25,167 nucleotides of DNA, from positions 1-25,167 of the forward strand of contig DASXFR010000006.1 of NCBI GenBank assembly GCA_036489495.1. The letters run 5' to 3'. Below are positions 16,020-24,399 of the stretch, piece after piece. A program made the translations under genes and the position numbers. Numbering within the stretch: the stretch's first letter is position 1; the number at the start of each line of letters is the position of its first letter. The notes under the pieces are model-generated. The model worked only from the letters and a program-made list of their open reading frames with translations, was not told the origin of the DNA and made no database searches. The stretch is from DASZIT01 sp036489495 (GTDB taxonomy: Bacteria > Actinomycetota > Acidimicrobiia > Acidimicrobiales > RAAP-2).

Positions 16020-17591
16020 ATGACGGCCAGCGGTCCCCGGGGTGGCGCGGTGGATTCCCCCGAGGACGACCACCCGCCGTCTCCGGGCTTCGACGTGATG
16101 CTCGGTGATATCGACCTGGCCGTCGAACCGGTGTCCGAATCGGTGTCGCTGGCTCCGGCGGTCGGCATCGCGGTGGGTGGCGGATCGATCATCTCGTTGC
16201 CCCACGACGTCCCCGGGGCCGGCGGCGGCCCGAGCGCGGAGTCGTTCCGAACCGGAATCGTCCAGGCGAGTCCGGTGGCCATCGCCGGACTGGTGGTCAA
16301 TGCCGCCTCGGCGGTGGTGGTGGTGCTGGTGGCCCATCTGGTCACCAGCCGGTCCTATGGCGCCATCGCCCAACTGCTGGGCCTGTTCTTCATCCTGTCG
16401 ATGCCCGGGTCGGCGGTGCTGGTCGGCGTCGTCCGCCGGGTCACCGCCCTCCAGCGGCTCGGACAGGGGGACCGGGTGCACCGGTGGGTGGCGAGCGTCC
16501 ACCGCATCGTCCTGGCCATCCTGGTCGTCGAGGTGGTGGTGGTGTGGCTGCTCCAGGGGTGGATCGCCCATCAGCTGTCACTCCCCAACGACCAGGGCGT
16601 GCTGCCGATGATGGCGGCGGCGGGCATCTGGATCCTGCTCAGCGTCGACCGGGGCCTGCTGCAGGCCCACCGTGACTACCGGGCCCTGGCCGTCAACCTG
16701 TTGATGGAGGGAGCGGTGAAGGCGGTGTGTGTGATCGGCTTCGTGGCCATCGGGATGGGGGTGTCGGGCTACGCGTTGGGCATCCTGGCCAGCGAGGTGG
16801 CGGCCACCGTGCACGCCCGCTGGCTGGCCGCCCGGGCCTGGCCGGCCAGCGGACCCGCGGCCCAGCCCGGGGTCCCGGTGATGGTGAACGGGTCACCGGC
16901 CTCCGGCGAGGTGGTCCGGCGGGTGCTGATCGCCGACGTCACCGCCGCCTTCATCGGCCTCGCCCTGCTCGGCCTGCTGCAGAACGTCGATGTCATCCTG
17001 CTCGGGCGCCTCGACCACCGGAATGCCGGCGCCTACGCGGCCATCTCGGTGGCGTCCAAGGCCCTGGTGTTCGGGGCCCTGGCCCTCGGCGCCTATCTGT
17101 TGCCGGAGGCCACCATCCGATGGAACGAGGGCGGCCACGCCGTGCGTCAACTGGTGGTCACCCTGACCTTCCTGGCCGTACCCGCCCTGGTGCTGCTGGG
17201 CATCGCCTTGTTCATCCCCACCCGGTTCCTCTCCCTGATCTTCACCCACAAGCTCAGCTCCGCCGCCCCGGCCTTTGCCTACCTGGTCGTGGCCATGATC
17301 TTTCTCTGCATCTCGGTGCTGTTGACCAACTACCTGTTCGGGGTGGGCCGACGATGGATCGTCCTCCTGCTGCTGATCGGGTCCATTGCCGGCATCGCCT
17401 CGGTGGCCGGGGCCCACGGCCAACCGGTGGCCACCGCCCGGGCGGATCTCTTCGTCCAGGCCGGCCTGGCCGCGGCCATGGTCGGGGCGTTCGTGATCAT
17501 CCATCATCGCGAGCACGGGCAGCGCTGGTTCCGGCATCGTGATCCGGTCGCCACCATCCGTCCCCTCCCCGAGGTCGGGGGAACCACCTGA
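16020..17591 (+). CDS. Polysaccharide flippase-like membrane protein (Wzx/MATE superfamily)
   Basis: The 523-residue protein has about 80 polar N-terminal residues and then twelve or so hydrophobic segments. The pattern fits lipid-linked oligosaccharide flippases: the first helices around 'VVVVLVAHLVTSRSYGAIAQ', a cytoplasmic Arg-rich loop, and a second half beginning 'LQNVDVILLGRLDHRNAGAY'. That second-half motif, with an acidic residue in a helix followed by 'AGAYAAISVASKALVFG', is common in polysaccharide-transport proteins. Its likely role is to carry a polyprenyl-linked glycan made in the cytoplasm to the outer face, where the GT-C enzymes nearby could act. The ATG at 16020 lacks a clear ribosome binding site, and a start at the ATG at 16098 is possible. 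It stands between the FAD enzyme and the GT4 enzyme on the same strand. Confidence 0.78.
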   Translation: MTASGPRGGAVDSPEDDHPPSPGFDVMLGDIDLAVEPVSESVSLAPAVGIAVGGGSIISLPHDVPGAGGGPSAESFRTGIVQASPVAIAGLVVNAASAVVVVLVAHLVTSRSYGAIAQLLGLFFILSMPGSAVLVGVVRRVTALQRLGQGDRVHRWVASVHRIVLAILVVEVVVVWLLQGWIAHQLSLPNDQGVLPMMAAAGIWILLSVDRGLLQAHRDYRALAVNLLMEGAVKAVCVIGFVAIGMGVSGYALGILASEVAATVHARWLAARAWPASGPAAQPGVPVMVNGSPASGEVVRRVLIADVTAAFIGLALLGLLQNVDVILLGRLDHRNAGAYAAISVASKALVFGALALGAYLLPEATIRWNEGGHAVRQLVVTLTFLAVPALVLLGIALFIPTRFLSLIFTHKLSSAAPAFAYLVVAMIFLCISVLLTNYLFGVGRRWIVLLLLIGSIAGIASVAGAHGQPVATARADLFVQAGLAAAMVGAFVIIHHREHGQRWFRHRDPVATIRPLPEVGGTT

Positions 17592-17601
17592 GGTCGGGTG
17601 A

Positions 17602-17627
17602 GAAAGTGCCAGTCCAACGACTCTTTC
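17602..17627 (+). other. Hairpin in the flippase-GT4 gap
   Basis: GAAAG-AGTC pairs with GACT-CTTTC to give nine base pairs, interrupted on the 5' side by a TGCC bulge, around a CAAC loop. It lies 10 bases after the flippase stop. No T-run follows, so it may be an RNA processing or attenuation structure, or chance. Confidence 0.3.
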
Positions 17628-17688
17628 CAGAACCGGGAGGGTTGCATCAGGATGACGTAGACGGCGGGGATCTGGAAGAGTGGGGTGG

Positions 17689-18975
17689 ATGAAGCGTGTT
17701 GCGGGGGAGGGCGGCGAGGCCAACGGGGATGCCGGTGCCTTCGAGTTCGGTCAGGATTCGCTGGTCGAGCCGGTCACCGGCGCACCGACCGGCTACTCCC
17801 CGTTTGACGAACCCGAGCTCCGCCGGTTCGCCGACCTGTCGCTGCCGGAGATCGCCGCGGCGGCCGGTCTCCGGAGACTCGACGTGGTGGCCTGGCGCGA
17901 CTTCGACGATCCCGAAGCCGGTGGCTCGGAGCTCCACGCCAATCAGATCCTGTCGGCCTGGGCCGGCGCCGGGCTGGACATCACCCTGACCACCTCGTCG
18001 GTGCCCGAGGCCCGGGCGGTGCTCCGCCGGGGTGGCTACCGGGTGGTCCGCCGGGCGGGCCGGTACGCGGTCTTTCCCCGGACGCTGCTCTCCGGCGTGC
18101 TCGGCCAACTCGGGACCGGCGACGGGCTGGTCGAAGTCTGGAACGGCATGCCGTTCTTCTCACCCCTCTGGGCCCGATGCCCGAGGATCACCTTCCTCCA
18201 CCATGTCCATGCCGAGATGTGGAATATGGTCCTCCCGAGCGGACTCGCCGCCCTCGGGAACACCATCGAACATCAGCTGGCGCCGCCCATCTACCGCCGG
18301 AGCCGGATCGTGACCCTCTCCTCCTCGTCCAAGGCGGAGATCGTCGACCGGCTGGGGATCCCCGCCGGCCGGGTGATGGTCTGCCCGCCCGGAGTCGACC
18401 CCCACTTCGCCCCCGGCGGCGAACGGTCCGAGTCCCCGTTGGTGGTAGCGGTGGGTCGGCTGGTTCCGGTCAAGCGATTCGAAGTGATGATCGAGGCCCT
18501 GGTGCGGGTCAAGCGGCGCCATCCGGACCTGGTGGCGGTGATCGCCGGCGAGGGGTACGAACGCCCGATGCTCGAGGCCCTCATCCGGGCCCGGGGGGCG
18601 GAGTCGTGGATCTCGCTGCCGGGCTATATCGAGGACGACGCGCTGGTCGAGCTCTACCGGACGGCCTGGGTGGTGGCGTCGAGCTCCCTCCGCGAGGGGT
18701 GGGGCATGACAGTGACCGAGGCGGGTGCCTGCGGGACACCGGCGGTGGCCTCCCGGATCAGCGGTCACCGCGACGCGGTGATCGACGACCGCTCCGGGCT
18801 GCTGTTCGATGATGTCGACGGGATGGGCGATGCCCTGGACGCGGTCATCTCCGACGAGATCCTCCGGAAGCGGTTGGGGATCGGCGCTTACGAGCACGCG
18901 TCGCAATTCACCTGGGACGCCGCCGCCCGAGGGGCGTTGGCCGTCTTGGCCGCCGAGGCGATGAGCCGGCGCTAA
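17689..18975 (+). CDS. Glycosyltransferase family 4 (GT-B fold)
   Basis: This cytoplasmic enzyme should transfer a sugar from a nucleotide donor with retention. The 428 residues show the N-terminal acceptor-side motif 'DDPEAGGSELHANQILSAWA' (GGSE at 78-81) and 'HHVHAEMWN'. In the C-terminal donor domain are 'VAVGRLVPVKRFE' (K262), 'VIAGEGYERPMLE', and the E-x7-E element in 'REGWGMTVTEAGACGTP' (E336, E344). About 60 N-terminal residues precede the first Rossmann strand, an extension without recognised function. I chose ATG 17689 because GGAAGAG lies 8 bases upstream; GTG 17680 is an alternative. Its stop codon overlaps the stop of the convergent AftD-like gene, so no room is left for a terminator between them. 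The sugar is unknown. Confidence 0.9.
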   Translation: MKRVAGEGGEANGDAGAFEFGQDSLVEPVTGAPTGYSPFDEPELRRFADLSLPEIAAAAGLRRLDVVAWRDFDDPEAGGSELHANQILSAWAGAGLDITLTTSSVPEARAVLRRGGYRVVRRAGRYAVFPRTLLSGVLGQLGTGDGLVEVWNGMPFFSPLWARCPRITFLHHVHAEMWNMVLPSGLAALGNTIEHQLAPPIYRRSRIVTLSSSSKAEIVDRLGIPAGRVMVCPPGVDPHFAPGGERSESPLVVAVGRLVPVKRFEVMIEALVRVKRRHPDLVAVIAGEGYERPMLEALIRARGAESWISLPGYIEDDALVELYRTAWVVASSSLREGWGMTVTEAGACGTPAVASRISGHRDAVIDDRSGLLFDDVDGMGDALDAVISDEILRKRLGIGAYEHASQFTWDAAARGALAVLAAEAMSRR

Positions 18976-21900
18976 GCCGGAGGGTCGGTAGCGCCGCCGG
19001 GTGACGGCGATCGCCATCGTCGCACCACCTCCACGGTGCCGTCGGCCCCCAAGAAGGCCACCCCCGCCCAGGTGAGGGTGCTGGCCAGCCCGAACTCCGA
19101 TGGCCAGGATCCGCTGTCGACGATGTGGGCGGACCCCTGGCGGGCGACCACGTAGATGCCGCCGGCCAGCACGCAACCCACCGCGGCCAGGCCCAGCAAC
19201 ATCCGAAGCCGCGGGACCAGGAGTGCGACCAGGGTGGCGACTCCGACGATGAGCCCGGTGACCGGAGTGGTGATGACCCCGGCCACCGCCCCGGTGGCCA
19301 CCCCGACGATCACCGACGAGCGCACTGGAAGGCGCCGGGCGCCGGCGGCGAAGAGCGACGCCAACCGGGGAGCATCGTCATCGTGGAGGAAGGTGTCGGC
19401 GGGGCGCCCGAGCCGGCGTCGGGCCCGGGGAAGGAAGGCCAGCACCAGGCAGACCAGGATGGCCAGCAGGGAGACCAGCAGGCCGATGTTGACCCGTCCC
19501 TGTGGGGCCCACCGGAGCTGGACGGTGACCACACCGCCGGGGGGAACCGTCCCGAGGGTGGCGGGGTCGATCCGCCACCCGTTGGCAAACCCGTCGATCA
19601 ACGCCGGCGACCCGAGGGAGTGGCCGTTGATGGTCGCCACCCAGCCGGCATTCAGGCTCTGTCCCATCACCAACTCGAAGGGGGCCACCCCGGCGGACAC
19701 GCCGGTCACCTTCAGCTGCAGGGCGGTGGAGGTCTGGGAGGCGACGGTGACGGCGGGCGGCGCCGGCGGCGGGGCGGGAGCCACCGCCGGGGGGATGCCC
19801 CCACCCGGCGCCGAGGTCAAGGCCAGCTGGTCGATGTCGAAGCCGGCCACCTGCCCCGGCGCCGAGGTCAGGGTATGGTTCCCGGGGCCCAACCGCAGGC
19901 CCCCGGCGTCGGGGCCGCACAGCGAGACACTCAGAGCATTGCCGGCCAGCGCCGCCGAAGACGGACCGGCCACCGACACCCAGACCGGGGCACCGTCCAC
20001 CGCCAGGAGATCGTTCCGGCAGGTGGTGGGGATGACGGCCGGGACCGGGGCCGCCACCAGCCCGGGGATGCCGACTTCGGCGATGGCGATGGGCATAGCC
20101 AGGGGCGACTGGGAGTTGTAGTTCACCGTCGTCTCGATGCGGACGGTGTCGAAGGTGATCCGGATGCTCTGGCCGGTCAGCGGTTGCGGCAGCGACAGCG
20201 GGACCCGCACCACCGACCCGGGTATCCGGCTGTCGGCGATGGTCGGCAGCTTGAGGGTGACCGTCCCGCTGTCGGCGGCGACGGTGATCGAGGTCGGGAC
20301 CGAGTGCTGGCCGTCGGCCACCACCTGGAGATCGAGATGATCGAAGGAGGCCGGGGCCGGGAGGTTGTACTGCAGCCACTCGCCGGCCTGATGGGCCACA
20401 CCGAAGCCGGGTTCCCAGACGGTGGCCGGGTTGCCATCAAGGGTGGCGATGGCCCCGGCGGAGAGATCGCCAGGGAGCCGGCCCATCGAATAGGCGACGA
20501 TCCCGGTGTGGTCGGCGCCCGGCCGGCCGACCAAACGGTCGATCTCGTCGTCGGGCGCCAGCGGCGAGATGCGGGCCGACCCGCCCACCGTGAAGGTCCG
20601 GGCAGTGGGGAGCCAGAAGGTCCGGGAAAGGGTGGTCTCGGTATCGGACCGGGGAGGCACCCCTGACGCCCGCAGCCGGGTCATCAGCAAGGTCAACGAG
20701 TCGAAGATCGACGACGGTCCGGTCGACCTCAGGAGATCCTGGGGAAGCGAGACCGTCTCATGGACGGTGACGCCGGGGATCTGGACCTCGGCGAATCCCA
20801 CCGAGCTGGTGGCCTGGGTGGCGCTGAGGACTGGCGCCTGCCCGATGGCGTCGACGGTGATCCGGAGGGTGGAGTAGCGGCGGGAGGGGAACGAGAGGGT
20901 CTGCCCGGCGGGGGAGCGCGACCCGGGGCCGAGCTCGGCGGTGACCGGTTGGCGGCCGTCGAAGCTGAGGGTGACCTTGGTGATCCAGCGGTTGGGATCG
21001 CCGGTCTGGGGTTGGACCAGGGTCACCGTACTGCTGGTGGTCGGCTGGGTGAGGGCGATCTGCCACCACTGGCCGAGCGGCGGGGCGAAGGAGTCGTCCA
21101 GCCAGGCGGTCTGGGTGTTGCCGTCGACGGCGGCGGCCGGACGAACCTCGGGGAGGTAGGTGAACGACGAGCCGTAGGAGGAGGCCGTCACCGACGACGC
21201 CCCGCTGAACACCGTGGTGGTCTGGGCGCCAGCCGGGGCGTTGGGGAACAGATTCAGCGGGGCATCGCTCGGGTTGGTGGTGTCCGGACCCTCGCTGGCG
21301 GTTTGGGTGTATCCGGTGTTGGCGGTCAGCGATGTCCACTCGAACGACTGCTTGCGGTTGGTGTCGGTGACCACCAGGTGGGCCGGCTTCCCGAGGATGG
21401 TGTGCTGGAGATCGGGTTGGGTATCCAGCGACCCGGCGTAGAAGATGGTGGGGTTCCCCGACAGCAGCCCCACCGAGGCGGCGTTGACCAGACCGGTGGC
21501 ATTGCCGTCGACCACCAGTGGATCGGTGAGCGACTCGGCCCGGACCACCGGGCGTGGATTGTTGACGGTGTAGGACACCAGCGGGGAGGTCCACGGCTGG
21601 TTCGGCGGCCGGGCCAGGCCGGCCTCGTCGAGGGTGGCGATGGGGGAGACGTTGGGGACCGGCGCGCCGTAGGACACCGGACTGGAGAGCCCGGGCGGGG
21701 TGACGGCCAAACCCAGGGCCAGCTGCTGCGGGTTCGGGGTGTTGTAGCGCTCGTAGGCCTGGTCGTACTGCACCAGCACGTCGCCGGCACTCATCAGCGA
21801 CGCCATCGGGGCCAGCGCGTTCCAGTCCTCGGTCCCGCCCTGTAGCGGCGAGTCGATGGCCTGGAGGAGGTCGGCGGTGGGCAGGGATCCCATGATCTGC

Positions 21901-23426
21901 TGCTCATGGGTGACGAAGGGTCGGGTCAGCAGACCGGGGAAGACGGTGTCGATGGTGTCTCCCCACCGGTAGGCGGCGAAGTCGTTGCCCGGCAGGGCGT
22001 AGACCCGGGTGCCGGGATGGGTCTTGTTCAGCGCGGTGGCGGCCGCCTGCACGTAGTTCGGCGGCTTGGCCGGCTGGGTGAAGCCGTGGGCGATGATCGA
22101 CCCGGTCCACAGCGGGGCGGAGGCGCCGGCGATGGCGGCGAGGGCGGAGGCGCCGATCAGCAGCCCGGTCCGGCGGACCCGGTGGACGGCGGCGGTCACC
22201 CCGGCACCGAGCAGGATGGCCAGGCCCAGGATGACCAGCGGGGAGGCCCGGTCGGTGGATCGCATGGCCAACCCGGCGGTGGTATCGACCATCACCGCTT
22301 TCAACAGGGCGCCGACCCCGGAGGGGTGGGTGAAGGGATAGGCGCCCACCGACAGCACCATGCCGACCATTACCAAAAGGATGAAGTAGGACCGCCTCCA
22401 CCACTTCACCAACACCGCGGCGGCCACCGCCAAGACGGGCACCGCGAAGCTGAGGCCGACCAGCCACAGATTCTGGGTGTAGGCCACCGACGCCTGGGTC
22501 CAGCTCCCCACCCGGTCCGACCCGTAGAAATACCAGTACCCGAGACCGCGGATCACCTCGGAGGCCAGAGAGGTCGAACTGGTGACCGGGACTGTCTCGG
22601 TGTACTTCAGGACGTTGACGCCGTAGGCCGCTTCTACCTGCAGCCCGATGGCCCACCACAGCGAGACCAGGCCGCTGAGGAGCCCGACCCGCCAGGCGAC
22701 GCCCCAGACCTGCCGCCAACTGGCCTCCCGGGCGATGAGCACGGAGTAGAGCAGCCAGAGCACCGGGGCGATGCCCACGTAGATGATCGAGCTGGCGTTG
22801 ATGCCGCTTACCAGGGCAACCACCAAGGCGAACCGCGCCGGGTATCTCCATCCGCCACGCCGGAGGGCCAGGATCACGAAGGCCACCAACCAGGGGAGGC
22901 CGGCCCAGGGCATCAAGATGGCCGAGATCCTTCCGGCGTATTGGAGGACGTAGGGGGTGAACATGAACCCGATCGACGCCACGTAGCGGCCCGGACCGGT
23001 GAGCCCGATGACCCGGCACAGATACAGGGTCCCGGCTCCAGCCGCCAGCAACAGGACGCCCATCCACAGCCGCTGAGCCACCCACAGCTGCACGTGGAGC
23101 TCGGCCAGGACCCAGTAGAACGGTCCCATCGGGAGTAGGTAGCCGATGTTCTCGTGGGTGACGGTCCCGAGCGCCACCGAGGGATCCCAGAGCGAGGTCG
23201 CCTGGCGGACGTACCGCCCCGGGTCGAGGTACAGGTACGTCTTGGTGTCGTCGCTCACCACTCCCGGCCGGGAGGCCAGCATCGGGATGAACGACAGCAG
23301 GGCCAGGGCCAGGTAATCGACGGTGGTCCGTAACCGGCTGGGCGACCGGAGTTGCCGGTAGACGCTGACCCAACGACCTGGGGGGGTGCCTATCGGCGCG
23401 GGAGGAGAAGGTTCGGGATCCGACAC
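18972..23426 (-). CDS. aftD: AftD-like alpha-(1->3)-arabinofuranosyltransferase
   Basis: This is a very large GT-C membrane enzyme of 1484 residues, close to the roughly 1400 of mycobacterial AftD, which adds arabinofuranose branches from decaprenyl-phosphoryl-arabinose outside the membrane. The N-terminal half has about eleven hydrophobic helices. The first outer loop reads 'SDDTKTYLYLDPGRYVRQ' (D59, D60, D68) and continues to 'GYLLPMGPFYW', the AftD-type catalytic region. The C-terminal half is extracellular, with at least two discoidin/F5-8-type modules: near residues 745-880 ('AAAVDGNTQTAWLDD') and 980-1110 ('ATLDGNPATVWEPGFG'). A Pro/Ala linker and further beta-rich sequence follow, and three or so membrane helices close the protein. 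Start GTG 23426 (CTC GTG TCG) gives 36 residues before the first helix; the frame stays open upstream but runs antisense to the methyltransferase. It converges on the GT4 gene. Whether it uses arabinose here is inference. Confidence 0.88.
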   Translation of the reverse strand: MSDPEPSPPAPIGTPPGRWVSVYRQLRSPSRLRTTVDYLALALLSFIPMLASRPGVVSDDTKTYLYLDPGRYVRQATSLWDPSVALGTVTHENIGYLLPMGPFYWVLAELHVQLWVAQRLWMGVLLLAAGAGTLYLCRVIGLTGPGRYVASIGFMFTPYVLQYAGRISAILMPWAGLPWLVAFVILALRRGGWRYPARFALVVALVSGINASSIIYVGIAPVLWLLYSVLIAREASWRQVWGVAWRVGLLSGLVSLWWAIGLQVEAAYGVNVLKYTETVPVTSSTSLASEVIRGLGYWYFYGSDRVGSWTQASVAYTQNLWLVGLSFAVPVLAVAAAVLVKWWRRSYFILLVMVGMVLSVGAYPFTHPSGVGALLKAVMVDTTAGLAMRSTDRASPLVILGLAILLGAGVTAAVHRVRRTGLLIGASALAAIAGASAPLWTGSIIAHGFTQPAKPPNYVQAAATALNKTHPGTRVYALPGNDFAAYRWGDTIDTVFPGLLTRPFVTHEQQIMGSLPTADLLQAIDSPLQGGTEDWNALAPMASLMSAGDVLVQYDQAYERYNTPNPQQLALGLAVTPPGLSSPVSYGAPVPNVSPIATLDEAGLARPPNQPWTSPLVSYTVNNPRPVVRAESLTDPLVVDGNATGLVNAASVGLLSGNPTIFYAGSLDTQPDLQHTILGKPAHLVVTDTNRKQSFEWTSLTANTGYTQTASEGPDTTNPSDAPLNLFPNAPAGAQTTTVFSGASSVTASSYGSSFTYLPEVRPAAAVDGNTQTAWLDDSFAPPLGQWWQIALTQPTTSSTVTLVQPQTGDPNRWITKVTLSFDGRQPVTAELGPGSRSPAGQTLSFPSRRYSTLRITVDAIGQAPVLSATQATSSVGFAEVQIPGVTVHETVSLPQDLLRSTGPSSIFDSLTLLMTRLRASGVPPRSDTETTLSRTFWLPTARTFTVGGSARISPLAPDDEIDRLVGRPGADHTGIVAYSMGRLPGDLSAGAIATLDGNPATVWEPGFGVAHQAGEWLQYNLPAPASFDHLDLQVVADGQHSVPTSITVAADSGTVTLKLPTIADSRIPGSVVRVPLSLPQPLTGQSIRITFDTVRIETTVNYNSQSPLAMPIAIAEVGIPGLVAAPVPAVIPTTCRNDLLAVDGAPVWVSVAGPSSAALAGNALSVSLCGPDAGGLRLGPGNHTLTSAPGQVAGFDIDQLALTSAPGGGIPPAVAPAPPPAPPAVTVASQTSTALQLKVTGVSAGVAPFELVMGQSLNAGWVATINGHSLGSPALIDGFANGWRIDPATLGTVPPGGVVTVQLRWAPQGRVNIGLLVSLLAILVCLVLAFLPRARRRLGRPADTFLHDDDAPRLASLFAAGARRLPVRSSVIVGVATGAVAGVITTPVTGLIVGVATLVALLVPRLRMLLGLAAVGCVLAGGIYVVARQGSAHIVDSGSWPSEFGLASTLTWAGVAFLGADGTVEVVRRWRSPSPGGATDPPA

Positions 23427-23437
23427 GAGTGATCGGT

Positions 23438-23443
23438 AGTGTA
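23438..23443 (-). promoter_or_regulatory. Possible -10 element (TACACT) for the aftD-like gene
   Basis: Read on the - strand, TACACT fits the TAnnnT pattern and ends 11 bases before the GTG start, which would give a nearly leaderless mRNA. A TTGACC further upstream (23471 to 23466) is 22 bases away, too far for a standard -35. Confidence 0.25.
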
Positions 23444-23466
23444 AACAACCGGAACAACCCGATTGG

Positions 23467-23478
23467 GTCAAGCTTGAC
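23467..23478. promoter_or_regulatory. 12-bp perfect palindrome between divergent aftD-like and methyltransferase genes
   Basis: GTCAAGCTTGAC is a perfect palindrome, 40 bases from the aftD-like start and 56 from the methyltransferase start. A further copy of the half-site, TTGACC, lies at 23497-23502. The placement suits a regulator binding site serving both genes; the TTGACC copy could alternatively be a -35 box for the methyltransferase, with GACAGT 17 bases on as a weak -10. Confidence 0.4.
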
Positions 23479-23534
23479 GAAAGGGTCGGCAATCGGTTGA
23501 CCAGCGAAATCACGACGGAGACAGTGGAACGACC

Positions 23535-24386
23535 ATGACCGACGGAACCCGGGGTCACCAGCGCGGAGGCACGACCGGGGTGGACCCCGCCCCGGCTCGT
23601 CGGCTGACCGGGGAACGCCCGATGGAGGGGGTGACCCCCGACTCGCTGCTGGCCCTCCACGCCGCCGGCTACCGGACGGTGATCGAACGCCTGGGGTCCG
23701 GGGCGGTGCTGGACGTCGGCTGTGGGCAGGGGTTCGAGTCGGCCCGGTTTCTGGCCGACGACCGGTCGGTGGTGGGTATCGACTACAACGCCGATGCGGT
23801 GGCCTTCGCCCGGTCCCGCTGGGCCGGGGCCGGGCTGTCGGTCGGCCAGATGAACGCCCTCTCCCTCGGCCTGGCCGGCGGCCGCTTCCGGTGGGCCTGC
23901 TCGTCCCATCTCATCGAGCACTTCGACCATCCCGAGGGCCATGTGCGGGAGCTGGCCCGGGTGCTGGCCGACGACGGCACCGCCTTCTTCCTCACCCCCA
24001 ACGCCCCGGCCGACTTCGAGAACCCCTTCCACATCCACCTGTTCGAGCCGGACGAACTGCAGGCCATGCTCGAGCGCCACTTCCACCGGGTCACCGTCCA
24101 AGGCCTCGACCCGATCCCGGCGGTGAAGGCCGACTTCACCGCCCGTCGGGTGAAGGCCACCAAGGTGCTCCGGCTCGACGTTCTGAACCTCCGGCACCGG
24201 ATCCCGCGGGCGTGGTACATCGCCGCCTACACCCGGATGCTCCCGGTGGCCTACAAATTGATGGCCCGGGGGGATTCGGGCGGGTCGACCGGAATCACCG
24301 CCGACGACTTCTCGGTCACCGACCACCTCGACCGCACCACCATGGTCCTGTTCGCCACCGGGTCCCATCCCCGGCGCGGCGGCTGA
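23535..24386 (+). CDS. Class I SAM-dependent methyltransferase
   Basis: The 283-residue protein has a methyltransferase fold of the type-11 kind. Motif I is 'VLDVGCGQGFES', motif II ends in 'VVGIDYN' (acidic residue for the SAM ribose), and the post-motif region contains 'SSHLIEHFDHPEGHVRELAR' followed by 'GTAFFLTPN'. The last 80 or so residues, from 'AVKADFTARRVKATKVLRLD', are less typical and may bind the substrate. The substrate cannot be deduced; the neighbourhood suggests a sugar, lipid carrier or glycan end. The first 35 residues look disordered. The ATG start has GGAACGA just upstream; ATG 23622 is an alternative. It is divergent from the aftD-like gene and 13 bases from coaE, so the two are probably co-transcribed. 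Confidence 0.85.
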   Translation: MTDGTRGHQRGGTTGVDPAPARRLTGERPMEGVTPDSLLALHAAGYRTVIERLGSGAVLDVGCGQGFESARFLADDRSVVGIDYNADAVAFARSRWAGAGLSVGQMNALSLGLAGGRFRWACSSHLIEHFDHPEGHVRELARVLADDGTAFFLTPNAPADFENPFHIHLFEPDELQAMLERHFHRVTVQGLDPIPAVKADFTARRVKATKVLRLDVLNLRHRIPRAWYIAAYTRMLPVAYKLMARGDSGGSTGITADDFSVTDHLDRTTMVLFATGSHPRRGG

Positions 24387-24399
24387 ACGGCCGGCCGGC

